Source: Palsa-744 sp963702975 (lineage in GTDB: Bacteria > Actinomycetota > Thermoleophilia > Solirubrobacterales > Solirubrobacteraceae). Taken from it: DNA of 64,000 nt. The stretch spans positions 62,001 through 126,000 of the forward strand of contig OY969775.1 in assembly GCA_963702975.1 (NCBI GenBank), in the 5' to 3' direction. Shown here piece by piece: positions 1 through 9,041 of this stretch; within the stretch, counting starts at the first letter, position 1; the number at the start of each line of letters is the position of its first letter. A program made the translations under genes and the position numbers. The notes beneath the pieces were generated by a model, which did no database searches, was not told where the DNA came from, and saw nothing but the letters and a program-made list of their open reading frames with translations.

Positions 1-357
1 CGGCTCGGCGTGTGCCTGGACTCCTGCCACCTGTTCGCCTCCGGCTATGACATCCGCACGCCCAGGGGCATGGCGGCGGTCGTGCGCGAGGCCGCCCGCA
101 AGCTCGGGCGCGGACGCATCCGCTCGCTGCACCTCAACGACTCGCAGACGCCGCTCGGCTCAAACCGCGACCGCCACGCGAACATCGGCGCCGGCGAGCT
201 CGGCGAGGAGGGCTGCACGGCGTTCCTGTCGGCGGCGGGGCTGCAGCGGCTGGCGTGCGTGCTCGAGACTCCGGGGAAGAACCGCGAAGGCGCCTCGCGC
301 GAGGAAGTCGCGCTGGCGATGGCGCTGCGCGAGCGGGGGCTGGCCGCGCGCGCCTGA
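1..357 (+). CDS. nfo: Deoxyribonuclease IV (AP endonuclease), C-terminal part
   Basis: This is the 3' end of a gene that begins before the window, open from base 1 to a TGA at 355-357 (about 118 residues visible). The protein shows the family-2 AP endonuclease signature: the LDSCHLFASGYD segment, then SLHLNDSQTPLGSNRDRHANIG and a late LETPGKNR segment. In Nfo these His, Asp and Glu residues bind the three catalytic zinc ions (family knowledge). The enzyme nicks DNA 5' to abasic sites in base-excision repair. It converges with dnaE on the other strand, with only 11 bases between the stop codons. Confidence 0.92.
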   Translation, partial: RLGVCLDSCHLFASGYDIRTPRGMAAVVREAARKLGRGRIRSLHLNDSQTPLGSNRDRHANIGAGELGEEGCTAFLSAAGLQRLACVLETPGKNREGASREEVALAMALRERGLAARA

Positions 358-368
358 GATTAGGCGGC

Positions 369-3300
369 TCAGCCGGTCGCGGCGGCGGGCTGCAGCGAGG
401 CGCCCGGTGCGGCGCTCGGCTGTGGCAGCACGCTTTCGAGCTCCGCGAGCAGCGTGGGCGTGTGGCGTACCCGGTAGCCCTCGCCCAGGCGCACGCGCTG
501 GGTGCTGCCGTCGCTGCGATCGATGTCCACGAACACCTCGGCCGGCCCGCGACACTCCTCGAGCATCAGCTTGAGCTCGTCGATCGCCCCCTCCGACAGG
601 GCGGCGGCGGCGACGCGAAGGTGCAGCGGCTCCGCGAGCGCGGCGGCGGTGCGCGCAGCCGCGCTCGCCTGCGCCCGCGCGCGCTCGATCTCCTCCTGCG
701 AGGGCGCGAACGCCTCGACGCTCTGCACCACCACGCACGTCTTGCCGGCTTCCTTGTGGTCGACGCGGCCCTTCACCAGCACGACCTCGTCGACCGCCAG
801 CGCCGCCTCGTGCTCGGCCAGCGCCTTGCCGAACACGAGCACCTCGACCGCGCCCTCGAGGTCGTCGAGCGTCGCGAACATCATGTGATCGCCGTTGCGC
901 GTGCGGATCCGCTTGGCCTCCGTGATGATCCCGCCGACCGTCACCCAGTCCTTGTCCCGGCGGTCCGCGAGCGCCGAGATCGGGCAGTCCACACGCGCGC
1001 GCAGGGCGTCTCGCAGCGGCTTCAGCGGGTGCGCGGAGACGAACAGGCCGATCGCTTCCTTCTCGGCCGCCAGCAGCTCGGCCTGATCGAACTCCTCGGT
1101 GGGGATCGGCGGGTGCACGGGCCGCGCGAGCGCCGCCAGCGCATTCGCGGAGTCCGAGGGCGCGCCGCCGGGCGCGTCTTCCTGCAGGTCGAAGATCGAG
1201 CCCTGGCCGATCTGCGCGTCCTGCTGGATCTGCTGGCCGTTGGCCTGCGCCTTCTCCAGGACTTCGAGCATCCCCCTGCGGCTCGCGCCGGTCGAGCCGA
1301 ACGCGCCGCACTTGATCAGCGCCTCGATCGCCTTCTTGTTGACCGTGCGGCTGTCAACGCGCTCGCAGAAGTCCCACAGGGAGGTGAACTCGCCGCCGTC
1401 CTCCCGCGCCCGCTTGATCGCCTCGACCGCCTGGTAGCCGACGCCCTTGACGGCATCCAGCCCGAAGCGAATGCTGCCGAGCCCACCCTCCTGGCTCGGC
1501 GCGCCGACGGTGAACTCGTGGTCTGAGAGGTTGACGTCGGGAGGCAGGATCTCGATGCCCATCTCCTCGCAGCGCGCGACGAAGAACGGCACCTTGTCCT
1601 TGGTCGACATCACCGAGGAGATCAGCGCCGCCATGTACTCGGCGGTGTGGTTGGCCTTCAGCCACGCGGTGCGATAGGCGATCAGCCCGTAGCAGGCGGC
1701 GTGGGACTTGTTGAACGAGTAGTCGGCCGACTTTTCGTTGGTCTGCCACAGGAACTCGATCACCTCGGAGCTCGTGCCCGAGGCGCGGCAGCCCTCGACG
1801 AACTCCGGCTTCAGCGCGGCCATCGCCTCGCGGTTCTTCTTGCCGATCGCCTTGCGCAGGTCGTCCGCCTTCGCGCCCGAGAAGCCCGCGAGCTCCTTGG
1901 CGATCTGCATCGCCTGCTCCTGGTAGAGGATCACGCCGTTGGAGGACTCGAGGATCGGCCGCAGGCGCTCGTCCGGGTAGGAGATCGCCTGCGGGTTGTG
2001 CTTGCCCTTCGCGTACACCGGGATCTGGTCCAGCGCGCCGGGCCGGTAGAGCGCGTTGAGCGCGACGAGGTCGTTGAACTCGTCCGGGCGCACCTTCTTC
2101 AGCGCCTCGCGCATGCCCTCGGACTCGAACTGGAACACGCCGATCGAGTCGCCGCGCGCGAGCATCTCATACGTGCGCCGGTCGTCGAGCGGGACCTGCG
2201 TCCAGTCGGGGCGCGCGCCGGTCGAGCGCTCGATGATGTCCAGGGCGTCCTCGATCACGTCGAGGTTGCGCAGGCCCAGGAAGTCCATCTTCAGCAGGCC
2301 GATCTCCTCGATCGGCTTCATCGAGAACTGCGTGACCACGCGGAAGCTGCGCTCGCCGTTCTCGTCGGTGCCGGCGTCGGCCAGCTGCAGCGGCACGATG
2401 TCGGTCAGCGGGCGATCGGCGATCACCACCGCGGCGGCGTGGATCGAGGAGTTGCGCACGATGCCCTCGAGGCCCTGCGCGACGCCTACGATCTGCTTCG
2501 CCGTCGGGTCCTCGTCGCAGGCCTTGCGCAGCGGCTGCCCGGGCTTCAGGCATTCCTCGAACGACGGCGAGCGGCCCATGATCGGATCGGGGATCAGCTT
2601 CGCGAGACGATCGCCGGCGCCGTAGTCGTGGCCGAGCACGCGCGCGGCGTCGCGGGTGGCCGCGCGCGGGAACATCTTGCCGAAGGTGACGATCTGCGCG
2701 ACCGACTCGCGGCCGTACTTCTCGGTCACGTACTTCATCACCCGCTCGCGCCCGCGCACCGAGAAGTCGATGTCGATGTCCGGCATCGACACGCGCTCGG
2801 GGTTCAGGAAGCGCTCGAACAGCAGGTCGTACTCCAGCGGGTCGATGTCGGTGATCGCCAGGCAGTAGGAGACGATCGAGCCTGCCGCCGAGCCGCGGCC
2901 GGGGCCGACCGCGATGCCGTTGTCCTTCGCGAACGCGACGAAGTCCCACACGATCAGGAAGTACGCGTTGAAGCCCATGCGGTCGATCACGTCGAGCTCC
3001 ATCTCCACGCGCTCGACCGCGGCGGCCGGCGGCGGGTCGCCGTAGCGCGCGCGCAGCCCCTCCAGCACGCGCGTGCGCAGGAACTCGCGCTCGTCGCTGC
3101 CGTCAGGCGTCGGGTAGCGCGGAATCAGCTGCTTGCCCAGCTCGATCTGCACCGAGCAGCGCTCGGCGATCTCGAGCGTGCTGGCGATCGCCTCCGGCCA
3201 CTCGGCGAACGCGCTGGCCATCTCCTCGCTGTCGCGCAGGTAGAACTCGTTTGTGTCGAACGTCAGCTTCGGCGCCGCGATCGTGCTCTTGGTCTGCACG

Positions 3301-3971
3301 CACAGCAGCGCCGTGTGGTGCTCGTAGTCCTCGCGGCCGAGATAGTGCACGTCGCCGGTGCCCACGAGGCTGCCGCCGAGCTCCCTGGCGATCCGCACGA
3401 TGCCCTCGTTGCACTTGTCCTGCGGCGCGAGGCCGTTCTTCTGGACCTCGAAGTACACGTTCTCCGCGCCGAACACGCGCAGCAGATCGTCGGCGTGCGC
3501 GCGCGCCTCCTGCTCGCGGTCCTCCAACAAACGCTGGCAGAAGCGCGAGGCCAGGCAGCCCGTGAGCGCGATCACCCCGCCGGCGTGGCGCTCGACCTGG
3601 GCGAGGTCGACCGTCGGCTTGCCGCGCTGCAGGCCCTCCAGGAAGCCCGCCGAGGAGAGCTTGACGAGGTTGCGATAGCCCTCGTCGTCGGCGGCGAGCA
3701 GCGTCAGGTGGTTGCGCTCGGTCCTGCCGGTCGCCGTGTGGTCGTCCACCAAGTAGATCTCACAGCCGACGATCGGCTTGACGCCGTGCTTGGCGCATGC
3801 CTTGTAGAGCTCGACGGCGCCGTTCATCACGCCGTGGTCGGTGAGTCCCAGGGCCGGCTGGTCGAAGCGCGCCGCGCGCTCGGCCAGCGCGTCGATCTTG
3901 CAAGCGCCGTCAAGCAGCGAGTACTCGGAGTGGACGTGCAGATGGGCGCAGGTGTGGCTGCTCACTGGCAC
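369..3971 (-). CDS. dnaE: DNA polymerase III alpha subunit
   Basis: This is the replicative polymerase catalytic subunit, 1200 residues, a normal DnaE1 length. An N-terminal PHP domain opens with HLHVHSEYSLLDG (residues 10-22). The GPGRGSAAGS segment lies near 357-366, and the catalytic acidic motif PDIDIDF at 397-403. The tail, from about 1000, has the spacing of an OB-fold domain (VTVGGIITEAKRIRTRNG). The upstream start is a GTG at 3971, with a second GTG two codons further in, and no in-frame ATG fits. A coiled-coil gene ends 31 bases upstream on the same strand, so the two may be cotranscribed. Confidence 0.95.
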   Translation of the reverse strand: MPVSSHTCAHLHVHSEYSLLDGACKIDALAERAARFDQPALGLTDHGVMNGAVELYKACAKHGVKPIVGCEIYLVDDHTATGRTERNHLTLLAADDEGYRNLVKLSSAGFLEGLQRGKPTVDLAQVERHAGGVIALTGCLASRFCQRLLEDREQEARAHADDLLRVFGAENVYFEVQKNGLAPQDKCNEGIVRIARELGGSLVGTGDVHYLGREDYEHHTALLCVQTKSTIAAPKLTFDTNEFYLRDSEEMASAFAEWPEAIASTLEIAERCSVQIELGKQLIPRYPTPDGSDEREFLRTRVLEGLRARYGDPPPAAAVERVEMELDVIDRMGFNAYFLIVWDFVAFAKDNGIAVGPGRGSAAGSIVSYCLAITDIDPLEYDLLFERFLNPERVSMPDIDIDFSVRGRERVMKYVTEKYGRESVAQIVTFGKMFPRAATRDAARVLGHDYGAGDRLAKLIPDPIMGRSPSFEECLKPGQPLRKACDEDPTAKQIVGVAQGLEGIVRNSSIHAAAVVIADRPLTDIVPLQLADAGTDENGERSFRVVTQFSMKPIEEIGLLKMDFLGLRNLDVIEDALDIIERSTGARPDWTQVPLDDRRTYEMLARGDSIGVFQFESEGMREALKKVRPDEFNDLVALNALYRPGALDQIPVYAKGKHNPQAISYPDERLRPILESSNGVILYQEQAMQIAKELAGFSGAKADDLRKAIGKKNREAMAALKPEFVEGCRASGTSSEVIEFLWQTNEKSADYSFNKSHAACYGLIAYRTAWLKANHTAEYMAALISSVMSTKDKVPFFVARCEEMGIEILPPDVNLSDHEFTVGAPSQEGGLGSIRFGLDAVKGVGYQAVEAIKRAREDGGEFTSLWDFCERVDSRTVNKKAIEALIKCGAFGSTGASRRGMLEVLEKAQANGQQIQQDAQIGQGSIFDLQEDAPGGAPSDSANALAALARPVHPPIPTEEFDQAELLAAEKEAIGLFVSAHPLKPLRDALRARVDCPISALADRRDKDWVTVGGIITEAKRIRTRNGDHMMFATLDDLEGAVEVLVFGKALAEHEAALAVDEVVLVKGRVDHKEAGKTCVVVQSVEAFAPSQEEIERARAQASAAARTAAALAEPLHLRVAAAALSEGAIDELKLMLEECRGPAEVFVDIDRSDGSTQRVRLGEGYRVRHTPTLLAELESVLPQPSAAPGASLQPAAATG

Positions 3972-4002
3972 TGCATGCTAGGCGCCCGGGCGGCGGAGAA
4001 GA

Positions 4003-5166
4003 TCACTGGCTGCGCAGCTCACGCCGCTGTTTGCGCTTCATCCGTCGGCGCGCGAACCACGACATGGAGTGCTTGTGCGGCGGGTGCTCCGCTACAGGCT
4101 GACGCTGCACCACACGGGCGGCGTGGGCGGTTATGTCGCGCACAGGCGGGACCGGCGACGCGCCCTGCGTCTCAGCCGGCGGCGCGGGCGCCACGCCCTG
4201 CACCCCAGCCGGCGTGGCAGGCGATCCGGGCAGCGGCGGGACTGGCGCCACGCCCTGCGCATCAGCCGGCGGAAGGGGCACCTCGGGCACCGGCGGCGCG
4301 GGCGCCGCGCCCTCCTGCACCTCAGGCGGCGGGGCGTCCTGCGCCCGCGCGCGCAGGCGCTCGACCGCGGCGGCCAGCGCGTCGGCCATCTCAGCCCCCC
4401 GCACCTCGGGGGGGCCGGCCGCGGCGGGCGGGCGGGCTGCCTGCGCCCTCTGCTCGGCGACGAGCGCGGCGCTCGCGCGGGAGACGAGGCCCTTCGTCTC
4501 GCCCAGCAGCAGCTCCATGCGCCGGTGGCCCTCGCGCATGCTCGCCAGCACCTGTTCCGAGCGCTCACGCGCCGCGCGCTCGGCGTCGAGAGCACGCTGG
4601 ATCTCGAGCGCGCGACGCTCCAGATCGCTCATCCGCGCCTGCAGATCCTGCTCTGCGCGCCGCACCGCGGCGGTCTCGGCGGCTGTCGCCTGATCGGTGC
4701 GCGCGAGCAGCCGCTGAACGTCCCCCAGACGACGCGCGAGTTCGCGCGCGTCGTCCTCGCTCGCGCTCAGGCGCGCGCTCAACAGCTCGATCTCCACACG
4801 GCTCTCGCGGTCGACGCTCAGCATCCGCTCCTCGGCCTCCACGCGCTGCTGCTGCTCAGCGTACTCCCGCTGCTTCACAAGCCGCAGCTCGTGCTCGCGC
4901 TCGTGCGCGGCTGCGCGCTCGGCCTCGAGCAGCTCGTCCATGCGCAGACGCTCCTCCTCAGCCTCGCGCAGGCGCTGCTGCAGGCTGGCGACATGGCGTT
5001 CGAGCGTCAGCACGGTCGCCTCCGCGGCCTCCGCGCGGCGCGTCAGCGCGATCTCGCCGCTCTCCGCCGCGCGGCGCGCGCGGCGTTCGGCGAACAGGTC
5101 GCCCTCGCCGCGTCGTGGCGGGCCCTGGCCCTGTCCCCCGGTCGGGGTCTCGCTTCCCTCTGCCAT
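4003..5166 (-). CDS. Coiled-coil protein with Pro/Ala-rich tail, function unknown
   Basis: I do not recognise a family for this protein of 387 residues. Residues 20-240 are almost uninterrupted Glu/Arg/Ala/Leu heptads, predicting a long coiled coil. The next 100 residues are rich in Pro and Ala with imperfect repeats of the type QGVAPVPP. The last 20 residues are strongly basic (WFARRRMKRKQRRELRSQ). No membrane segment or signal peptide is visible. The ATG at 5166 was chosen; GTG codons lie just upstream. The reading frame continues far upstream, but that extension is a shadow of argG and argD. The gene sits between argG and dnaE on the same strand. The shape suggests a structural, DivIVA-like or nucleoid-associated role, which is inference only. 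Confidence 0.75.
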   Translation of the reverse strand: MAEGSETPTGGQGQGPPRRGEGDLFAERRARRAAESGEIALTRRAEAAEATVLTLERHVASLQQRLREAEEERLRMDELLEAERAAAHEREHELRLVKQREYAEQQQRVEAEERMLSVDRESRVEIELLSARLSASEDDARELARRLGDVQRLLARTDQATAAETAAVRRAEQDLQARMSDLERRALEIQRALDAERAARERSEQVLASMREGHRRMELLLGETKGLVSRASAALVAEQRAQAARPPAAAGPPEVRGAEMADALAAAVERLRARAQDAPPPEVQEGAAPAPPVPEVPLPPADAQGVAPVPPLPGSPATPAGVQGVAPAPPAETQGASPVPPVRDITAHAARVVQRQPVAEHPPHKHSMSWFARRRMKRKQRRELRSQ

Positions 5167-5276
5167 CACGTCGTGCGCCACGGTAGACGCACGGCCGGAC
5201 GGTGAAGCGCGGCGACGACGGCCCCAGAGCCCGCCGGGCGCGGTGCGCGCGCGTGCAGGCGGTGCGCTCGGCCTGC

Positions 5277-6548
5277 TCAGGTGTCCTGCGAGTTGCGCAG
5301 GCGCCAGGCCATGCGCGACTGCAGCGACCACAGCTCGATGAACCCGGGCGAGGCGGTCTGCGAGAACAGCCCGCCGGACTCCGAGAACGACGCGAGGCTC
5401 GCGTCGTAGACGGCGTTGGGCGAGGAGCGCGTGACCACGCGCGCGTGGCCCTTGTAGAGCTTGACGGCGATCGTGCCGGTGACGCGCTCGTTGACGCGCT
5501 CCATGTACGCGTCGAGGTCGCCGCGCAGCGGCTCCCACCACAAGCCGGCGTAGACGAGGTAGGCCCACTGGCGGTCGAGCTCGGGCTTGAACTGGTTCTG
5601 GTGGATCGTGCACACGAGCCGCTCGAGCTCCTGATGGGCGGGCAGCACGACGGCGGCGGCGGGGACCTCGTAGATGTCGCGCACCTTCAGCCCGACGATG
5701 CGGTCCTCGATGTGGTCGACGATGCCGACGCCGTGGCGCGCGGCGATCTGCGCGACGCGTTCGATCAGCTCCACCAGCTCCAGGCGCTCCCCGTTCAGCG
5801 CGACCGGGAGGCCGTGCTCGAAGCCCAGCTCGAGCTGCTCGGGCTCGTCGGGCGCCTGCTCGGGCGGGGTGACGAGCTGGAAGACGTCGTCGTCGGGCGC
5901 GTGCTCGAGGTCCTCGATCCAGCGGCCCTCCGAGGAGCGCCCCCAGAGGTTGTCGTCGATCGAGTACGGGGTCGCCTCTGCTCCCCCCTTGATCGGGATC
6001 CCGTGCTCGCGCGCGTAGGCGATCTCCTCCTCGCGGCCCATCTGCCAGGAGCGCACGGGGGCGATCACCTTCAGCTCGGGCGCGAGCGTGGCGATCGTCG
6101 CCTCGATGCGCACCTGGTCGTTGCCCTTGCCGGTGCAGCCGTGGGCGATCGTGTCGCAGCCGCTCTGGCGCGCGTAGTCGACGGCGAGCTTTGCGATCAG
6201 CGGGCGTCCGAGCGCGGTGAACAGCGGGTAGCCGCCGCCGTAGAGGGCGTTCGCCCTGATCGCCGGCGCGAGGTACTCCCGCGCGAACTGCTCGCGCGCG
6301 TCGACCACGTGGCACGCGAGCGCGCCCAGCTGCATCGCCTTGCCCTCGATCACCTCGTAGTCCTCCCCGGGCTGCCCGAGGTTGACGGTCAGGCACACGA
6401 CCTCCGCGCCGTAGGAGTCCTGGATCCACTTGAGCATCACGCTCGTGTCCAGGCCGCCGGAATACAGCAGCAGCACGCGGTGCACGTGCTCGGGGTCCGC
6501 CTCGTAGGAGGCGGTGCGGACGCTCGGGATCTCGTGCTCGCGGCTCAC
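5277..6548 (-). CDS. argG: Argininosuccinate synthase
   Basis: This enzyme joins citrulline and aspartate using ATP, the penultimate step of arginine synthesis. The protein is 423 residues. The N-type ATP-pyrophosphatase motif LLYSGGLDTSVML lies near residues 27-39. The later blocks IAHGCTGKGNDQVRIE, YSIDDNLWGRSSEGRWIEDL and LVYAGLWWEPLR are typical of ArgG. It is the last arg gene of the cluster (argC-argJ-argB-argD-GNAT-argG). The start lies 12 bases after the GNAT stop. No argF or argH is visible in the window. Confidence 0.96.
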   Translation of the reverse strand: MSREHEIPSVRTASYEADPEHVHRVLLLYSGGLDTSVMLKWIQDSYGAEVVCLTVNLGQPGEDYEVIEGKAMQLGALACHVVDAREQFAREYLAPAIRANALYGGGYPLFTALGRPLIAKLAVDYARQSGCDTIAHGCTGKGNDQVRIEATIATLAPELKVIAPVRSWQMGREEEIAYAREHGIPIKGGAEATPYSIDDNLWGRSSEGRWIEDLEHAPDDDVFQLVTPPEQAPDEPEQLELGFEHGLPVALNGERLELVELIERVAQIAARHGVGIVDHIEDRIVGLKVRDIYEVPAAAVVLPAHQELERLVCTIHQNQFKPELDRQWAYLVYAGLWWEPLRGDLDAYMERVNERVTGTIAVKLYKGHARVVTRSSPNAVYDASLASFSESGGLFSQTASPGFIELWSLQSRMAWRLRNSQDT

Positions 6549-6560
6549 GGGCGGCGAAGG

Positions 6561-7025
6561 CTACTGGGGCCGGGGCGCGCTCGCGCGGTCGCCCGCGCCG
6601 GGCGCGCGCCCGCGTTCCATCAGCGGGTAGGCGGGACGATCCTCGCTGAAGCCGAGCTTCGCGTACAGGCCCTGGGCGTCGGCGGTGTGCAGCAGCCAGC
6701 GCACCTCGCCGGCCCCCTCGCCGTCGACCATCTCGCGCACGAGCTCGAGGCCCAGCCCGCGGCCGCGGTAAGCGCCCAGCACGTACACGTCGGCGAGGTA
6801 GGCGACGATCACGCCGTCGGAGACGGCCCTGGCGAAGCCCACCTGCTCGCCGCCGCGATAGAGCCCGAGGACGCGGCTCGAGCCGTCGATCGCGCGCTCG
6901 ACGCGCTCGCGCGAGCGCCCCCGGCCCCAGTAGGACTCGCCGCTGATGAACGCGTGCACCGCATCGACGTCGATGCGCGCCCGGTCGTCGTCCAGCTCGA
7001 AGCCGTCTGCGAGCTCGCGCCGCAT
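6561..7025 (-). CDS. GNAT family N-acetyltransferase
   Basis: This 154-residue protein is a single GNAT domain. The acetyl-CoA pyrophosphate-binding loop is visible as YRGRGLGLELVREM (near residues 85-98). It follows a beta-strand segment, IVAYLADVYV, and is followed by LHTADAQGLYAKLGF, the usual late GNAT block. It lies between argD (stop 3 bases upstream of this start) and argG (12 bases downstream), so it is very likely cotranscribed with arginine genes. Its substrate cannot be read from the sequence. A role in glutamate or ornithine acetylation is conceivable, but the best matching pattern is a general small-molecule GNAT. Confidence 0.85.
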   Translation of the reverse strand: MRRELADGFELDDDRARIDVDAVHAFISGESYWGRGRSRERVERAIDGSSRVLGLYRGGEQVGFARAVSDGVIVAYLADVYVLGAYRGRGLGLELVREMVDGEGAGEVRWLLHTADAQGLYAKLGFSEDRPAYPLMERGRAPGAGDRASAPRPQ

Positions 7026-7028
7026 CGC

Positions 7029-8186
7029 TCAAGCCTCCATCGCGCGGGCGAGCCGCGCGAGCGCCTCGTCGACCTCCGCGTCGGTGACGATCAGCGCCGG
7101 CAGCAGCCGCACGGTGCTGGGCCCGGTGGCGTTGAGCACGAGCCGCTGCTCGAGCAGCGCCCGGCGCACGACCTCGGGCGCCGGCACGTCCAGCTCGCAC
7201 GCGAGCATCAGCCCGCGCCCGCGCACCTCGCGGACGTGCGACACGTCCTGCAGGCCCGCGGCCAGACGCTGGCCGCGCTCGCGCACGCGCGCCAGCAGCG
7301 CGGGATCGTCGGTCACCTCCAGCGCGGCCAGCGCGGCGCTGGCGATCACAGGCCCGCCGGCGAAGGTCGAGCCGTGATCGCCCGGGGCGAGCACGTCGGC
7401 GAGCCGCTCGCCGGTGATCAGCGCGCCGATCGGCAGCCCCCCGCCAAGCGCCTTGGCGACGGTCATCGCGTCGGGCTTCACGCCCGTCTGCTCGTATGCC
7501 CACAGCGTGCCCGTGCGGCCCATGCCGCACTGCACCTCGTCGAACACGAGCGCCGCGCCATGCTCGTCGCACGCCTCGCGCGCGGCCATGAGCAGCTCGT
7601 TGGAGAGGACGTTCACGCCGCTCTCGCCCTGGATCGGCTCGAGCAGCACGGCCGCGGTGCGCCCGTCGACCGCCGCGCGCAGCTCGTCCGGATCGGGCGC
7701 GATCGCGCGAAAGCCGGGCACCAGCGGCGCGAACGGCGCCTGCTTGGCCTCCTGCGGCGTGGCCGACAGGGCGCCGAAGGTGCGCCCGTGGAAGGCCCCG
7801 TGGACGACCACCACCTCGCCGCCCGCGCGCGCCTTGCGTGCGAGCTTCAGCGCCGCCTCGCTGGCCTCGGCGCCGGAGTTGCAGAAGAACACCTTGCCGC
7901 CGAGGCTCGACTCCGACAGGCGCCGTGCCAGGCGCATCGCCGGCTCGGTGTAGAACAGGTTGCTCGCGTGCATCAGGCGCCCGACCTGCTCGCGCACCGC
8001 CTCGACCACGCGCGGATGGCAGTGCCCGACGTTCGTCACCGAGATGCCGCACAGGAAGTCCAGGTACTCGTTGCCCTCGTCGTCCCACAGGCGTGCGCCG
8101 GCGCCGCGCACGAACTCGACCGGCATCCGCGCATAGGAGCCGATCACGCTCTCGCGCTCGAGCTCCTGCAGATCGGCAAGGGTCAT
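7029..8186 (-). CDS. argD: Acetylornithine aminotransferase
   Basis: This PLP-dependent class III aminotransferase (385 residues) converts N-acetylglutamate semialdehyde to N-acetylornithine. Visible motifs are the substrate-loop ISVTNVGHCHPRV, the FCNSGAEASEAALKLAR block, the FDEVQCGMGRTG block containing the PLP-contacting Asp, and the Schiff-base lysine in MTVAKALGGGLPIGA. The ATG at 8186 overlaps the argB stop by four bases (ATGA), the hallmark of translational coupling. Longer upstream reading in this frame overlaps argB and is not used. Confidence 0.95.
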   Translation of the reverse strand: MTLADLQELERESVIGSYARMPVEFVRGAGARLWDDEGNEYLDFLCGISVTNVGHCHPRVVEAVREQVGRLMHASNLFYTEPAMRLARRLSESSLGGKVFFCNSGAEASEAALKLARKARAGGEVVVVHGAFHGRTFGALSATPQEAKQAPFAPLVPGFRAIAPDPDELRAAVDGRTAAVLLEPIQGESGVNVLSNELLMAAREACDEHGAALVFDEVQCGMGRTGTLWAYEQTGVKPDAMTVAKALGGGLPIGALITGERLADVLAPGDHGSTFAGGPVIASAALAALEVTDDPALLARVRERGQRLAAGLQDVSHVREVRGRGLMLACELDVPAPEVVRRALLEQRLVLNATGPSTVRLLPALIVTDAEVDEALARLARAMEA

Positions 8187-9031
8187 GGCGCTGCCTCGAT
8201 CTTCGTTCCCACGCCAGCGTCCGTGAACAGCTCGAGCAGCAGCGAGTGCGGTATGCGCCCGTCGAGGATGTGCGCGGCGCTGACGCCGTTTCCGATCGCC
8301 TCCAGGCACGCCTCGAGCTTGGGGCGCATGCCGCCCTGCAGGCTCGGCAGCGCGGCCTGCACCTGCTCGGCGCTCGCCTGTCCGATCAGGCTCGCGGGGT
8401 CGGCCGGGTCGGCGAGCCAGCCGGCGACGTCGGTGAGGAAGATGACCTTGTAGGCGCCGAGCGCGCCGGCGACCGCGCCGGCGGCCTCGTCGGCGTTGAC
8501 GTTGTAGGAGTGCCCGTCGCGGTCGGCGCCGACGGACGCGATCACCGGGATGTAGTCGCGTGCGACGTGCTCGATCACGCCCACGTTGACGCGCTCTATG
8601 CGTCCGACGAAGCCGATGTCCTCGCCTCCGGGCGCGGAGCGGCGGACGACGCGAAACAGCGAGCCGTCGTCGCCGCAGAGGCCGACGGCGGGCTGTCCGT
8701 GGCGGTTCACGCGCAGCACGATCTCCTTGTTGACCTTGCCGACGAGCACCATCTTGGCGACCTCCACGGTGCTCTCGTCAGACACGCGCAGGCCGCCGAC
8801 GAACTGCACCGGCAGGCCCAGCCGCTCCATGTAGCCGGTGATCTCCGGGCCGCCGCCGTGCACCACGATCGGGTTCAGACCGACGTACTTGAGCAGCACC
8901 ACGTCGCGCGCGAACTCCTCGCGCAGCTCGGCGTCCTCCATCGCGGCGCCGCCGTACTTGATGACGATCGTGCGGCCGTAGAACTCCCTGATGTACGGGA
9001 GCGCCTCCAGCAGCGTGCCTACATCACGCAT
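8183..9031 (-). CDS. argB: Acetylglutamate kinase
   Basis: This enzyme phosphorylates N-acetylglutamate, usually the controlled step of arginine synthesis. The protein is 282 residues. It has the amino-acid-kinase N-terminal motif IVIKYGGAAM (near residue 23), the substrate loop IVVHGGGPEI, and the C-terminal nucleotide-site block with GGMRPKLEACLEAI. The N-terminal segment DVGTLLEALPYIREFYG resembles the extra helix of arginine-inhibited hexameric kinases, so feedback inhibition by arginine is plausible but inferred. It ends in an ATGA overlap with argD and starts 10 bases after argJ. Confidence 0.95.
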   Translation of the reverse strand: MRDVGTLLEALPYIREFYGRTIVIKYGGAAMEDAELREEFARDVVLLKYVGLNPIVVHGGGPEITGYMERLGLPVQFVGGLRVSDESTVEVAKMVLVGKVNKEIVLRVNRHGQPAVGLCGDDGSLFRVVRRSAPGGEDIGFVGRIERVNVGVIEHVARDYIPVIASVGADRDGHSYNVNADEAAGAVAGALGAYKVIFLTDVAGWLADPADPASLIGQASAEQVQAALPSLQGGMRPKLEACLEAIGNGVSAAHILDGRIPHSLLLELFTDAGVGTKIEAAP

Positions 9032-9041
9032 CTCGATCCCC

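Noticed and set aside
1647..5186. Very long plus-strand open frame opposite dnaE
   Set aside because: It is the antisense shadow of dnaE and the coiled-coil gene in GC-rich DNA. Its sequence is Arg/Ala/Leu-rich with no domain, and it has no ribosome-binding site.
5167..8088. Upstream extension of the coiled-coil frame on the minus strand
   Set aside because: It runs out of frame through argG, the GNAT gene and argD, which are clear genes. The extension is low-complexity Arg/Ala.
5202..8453. Long plus-strand open frame across the arg genes
   Set aside because: Antisense shadow of argG, GNAT, argD and argB with no recognisable protein features.
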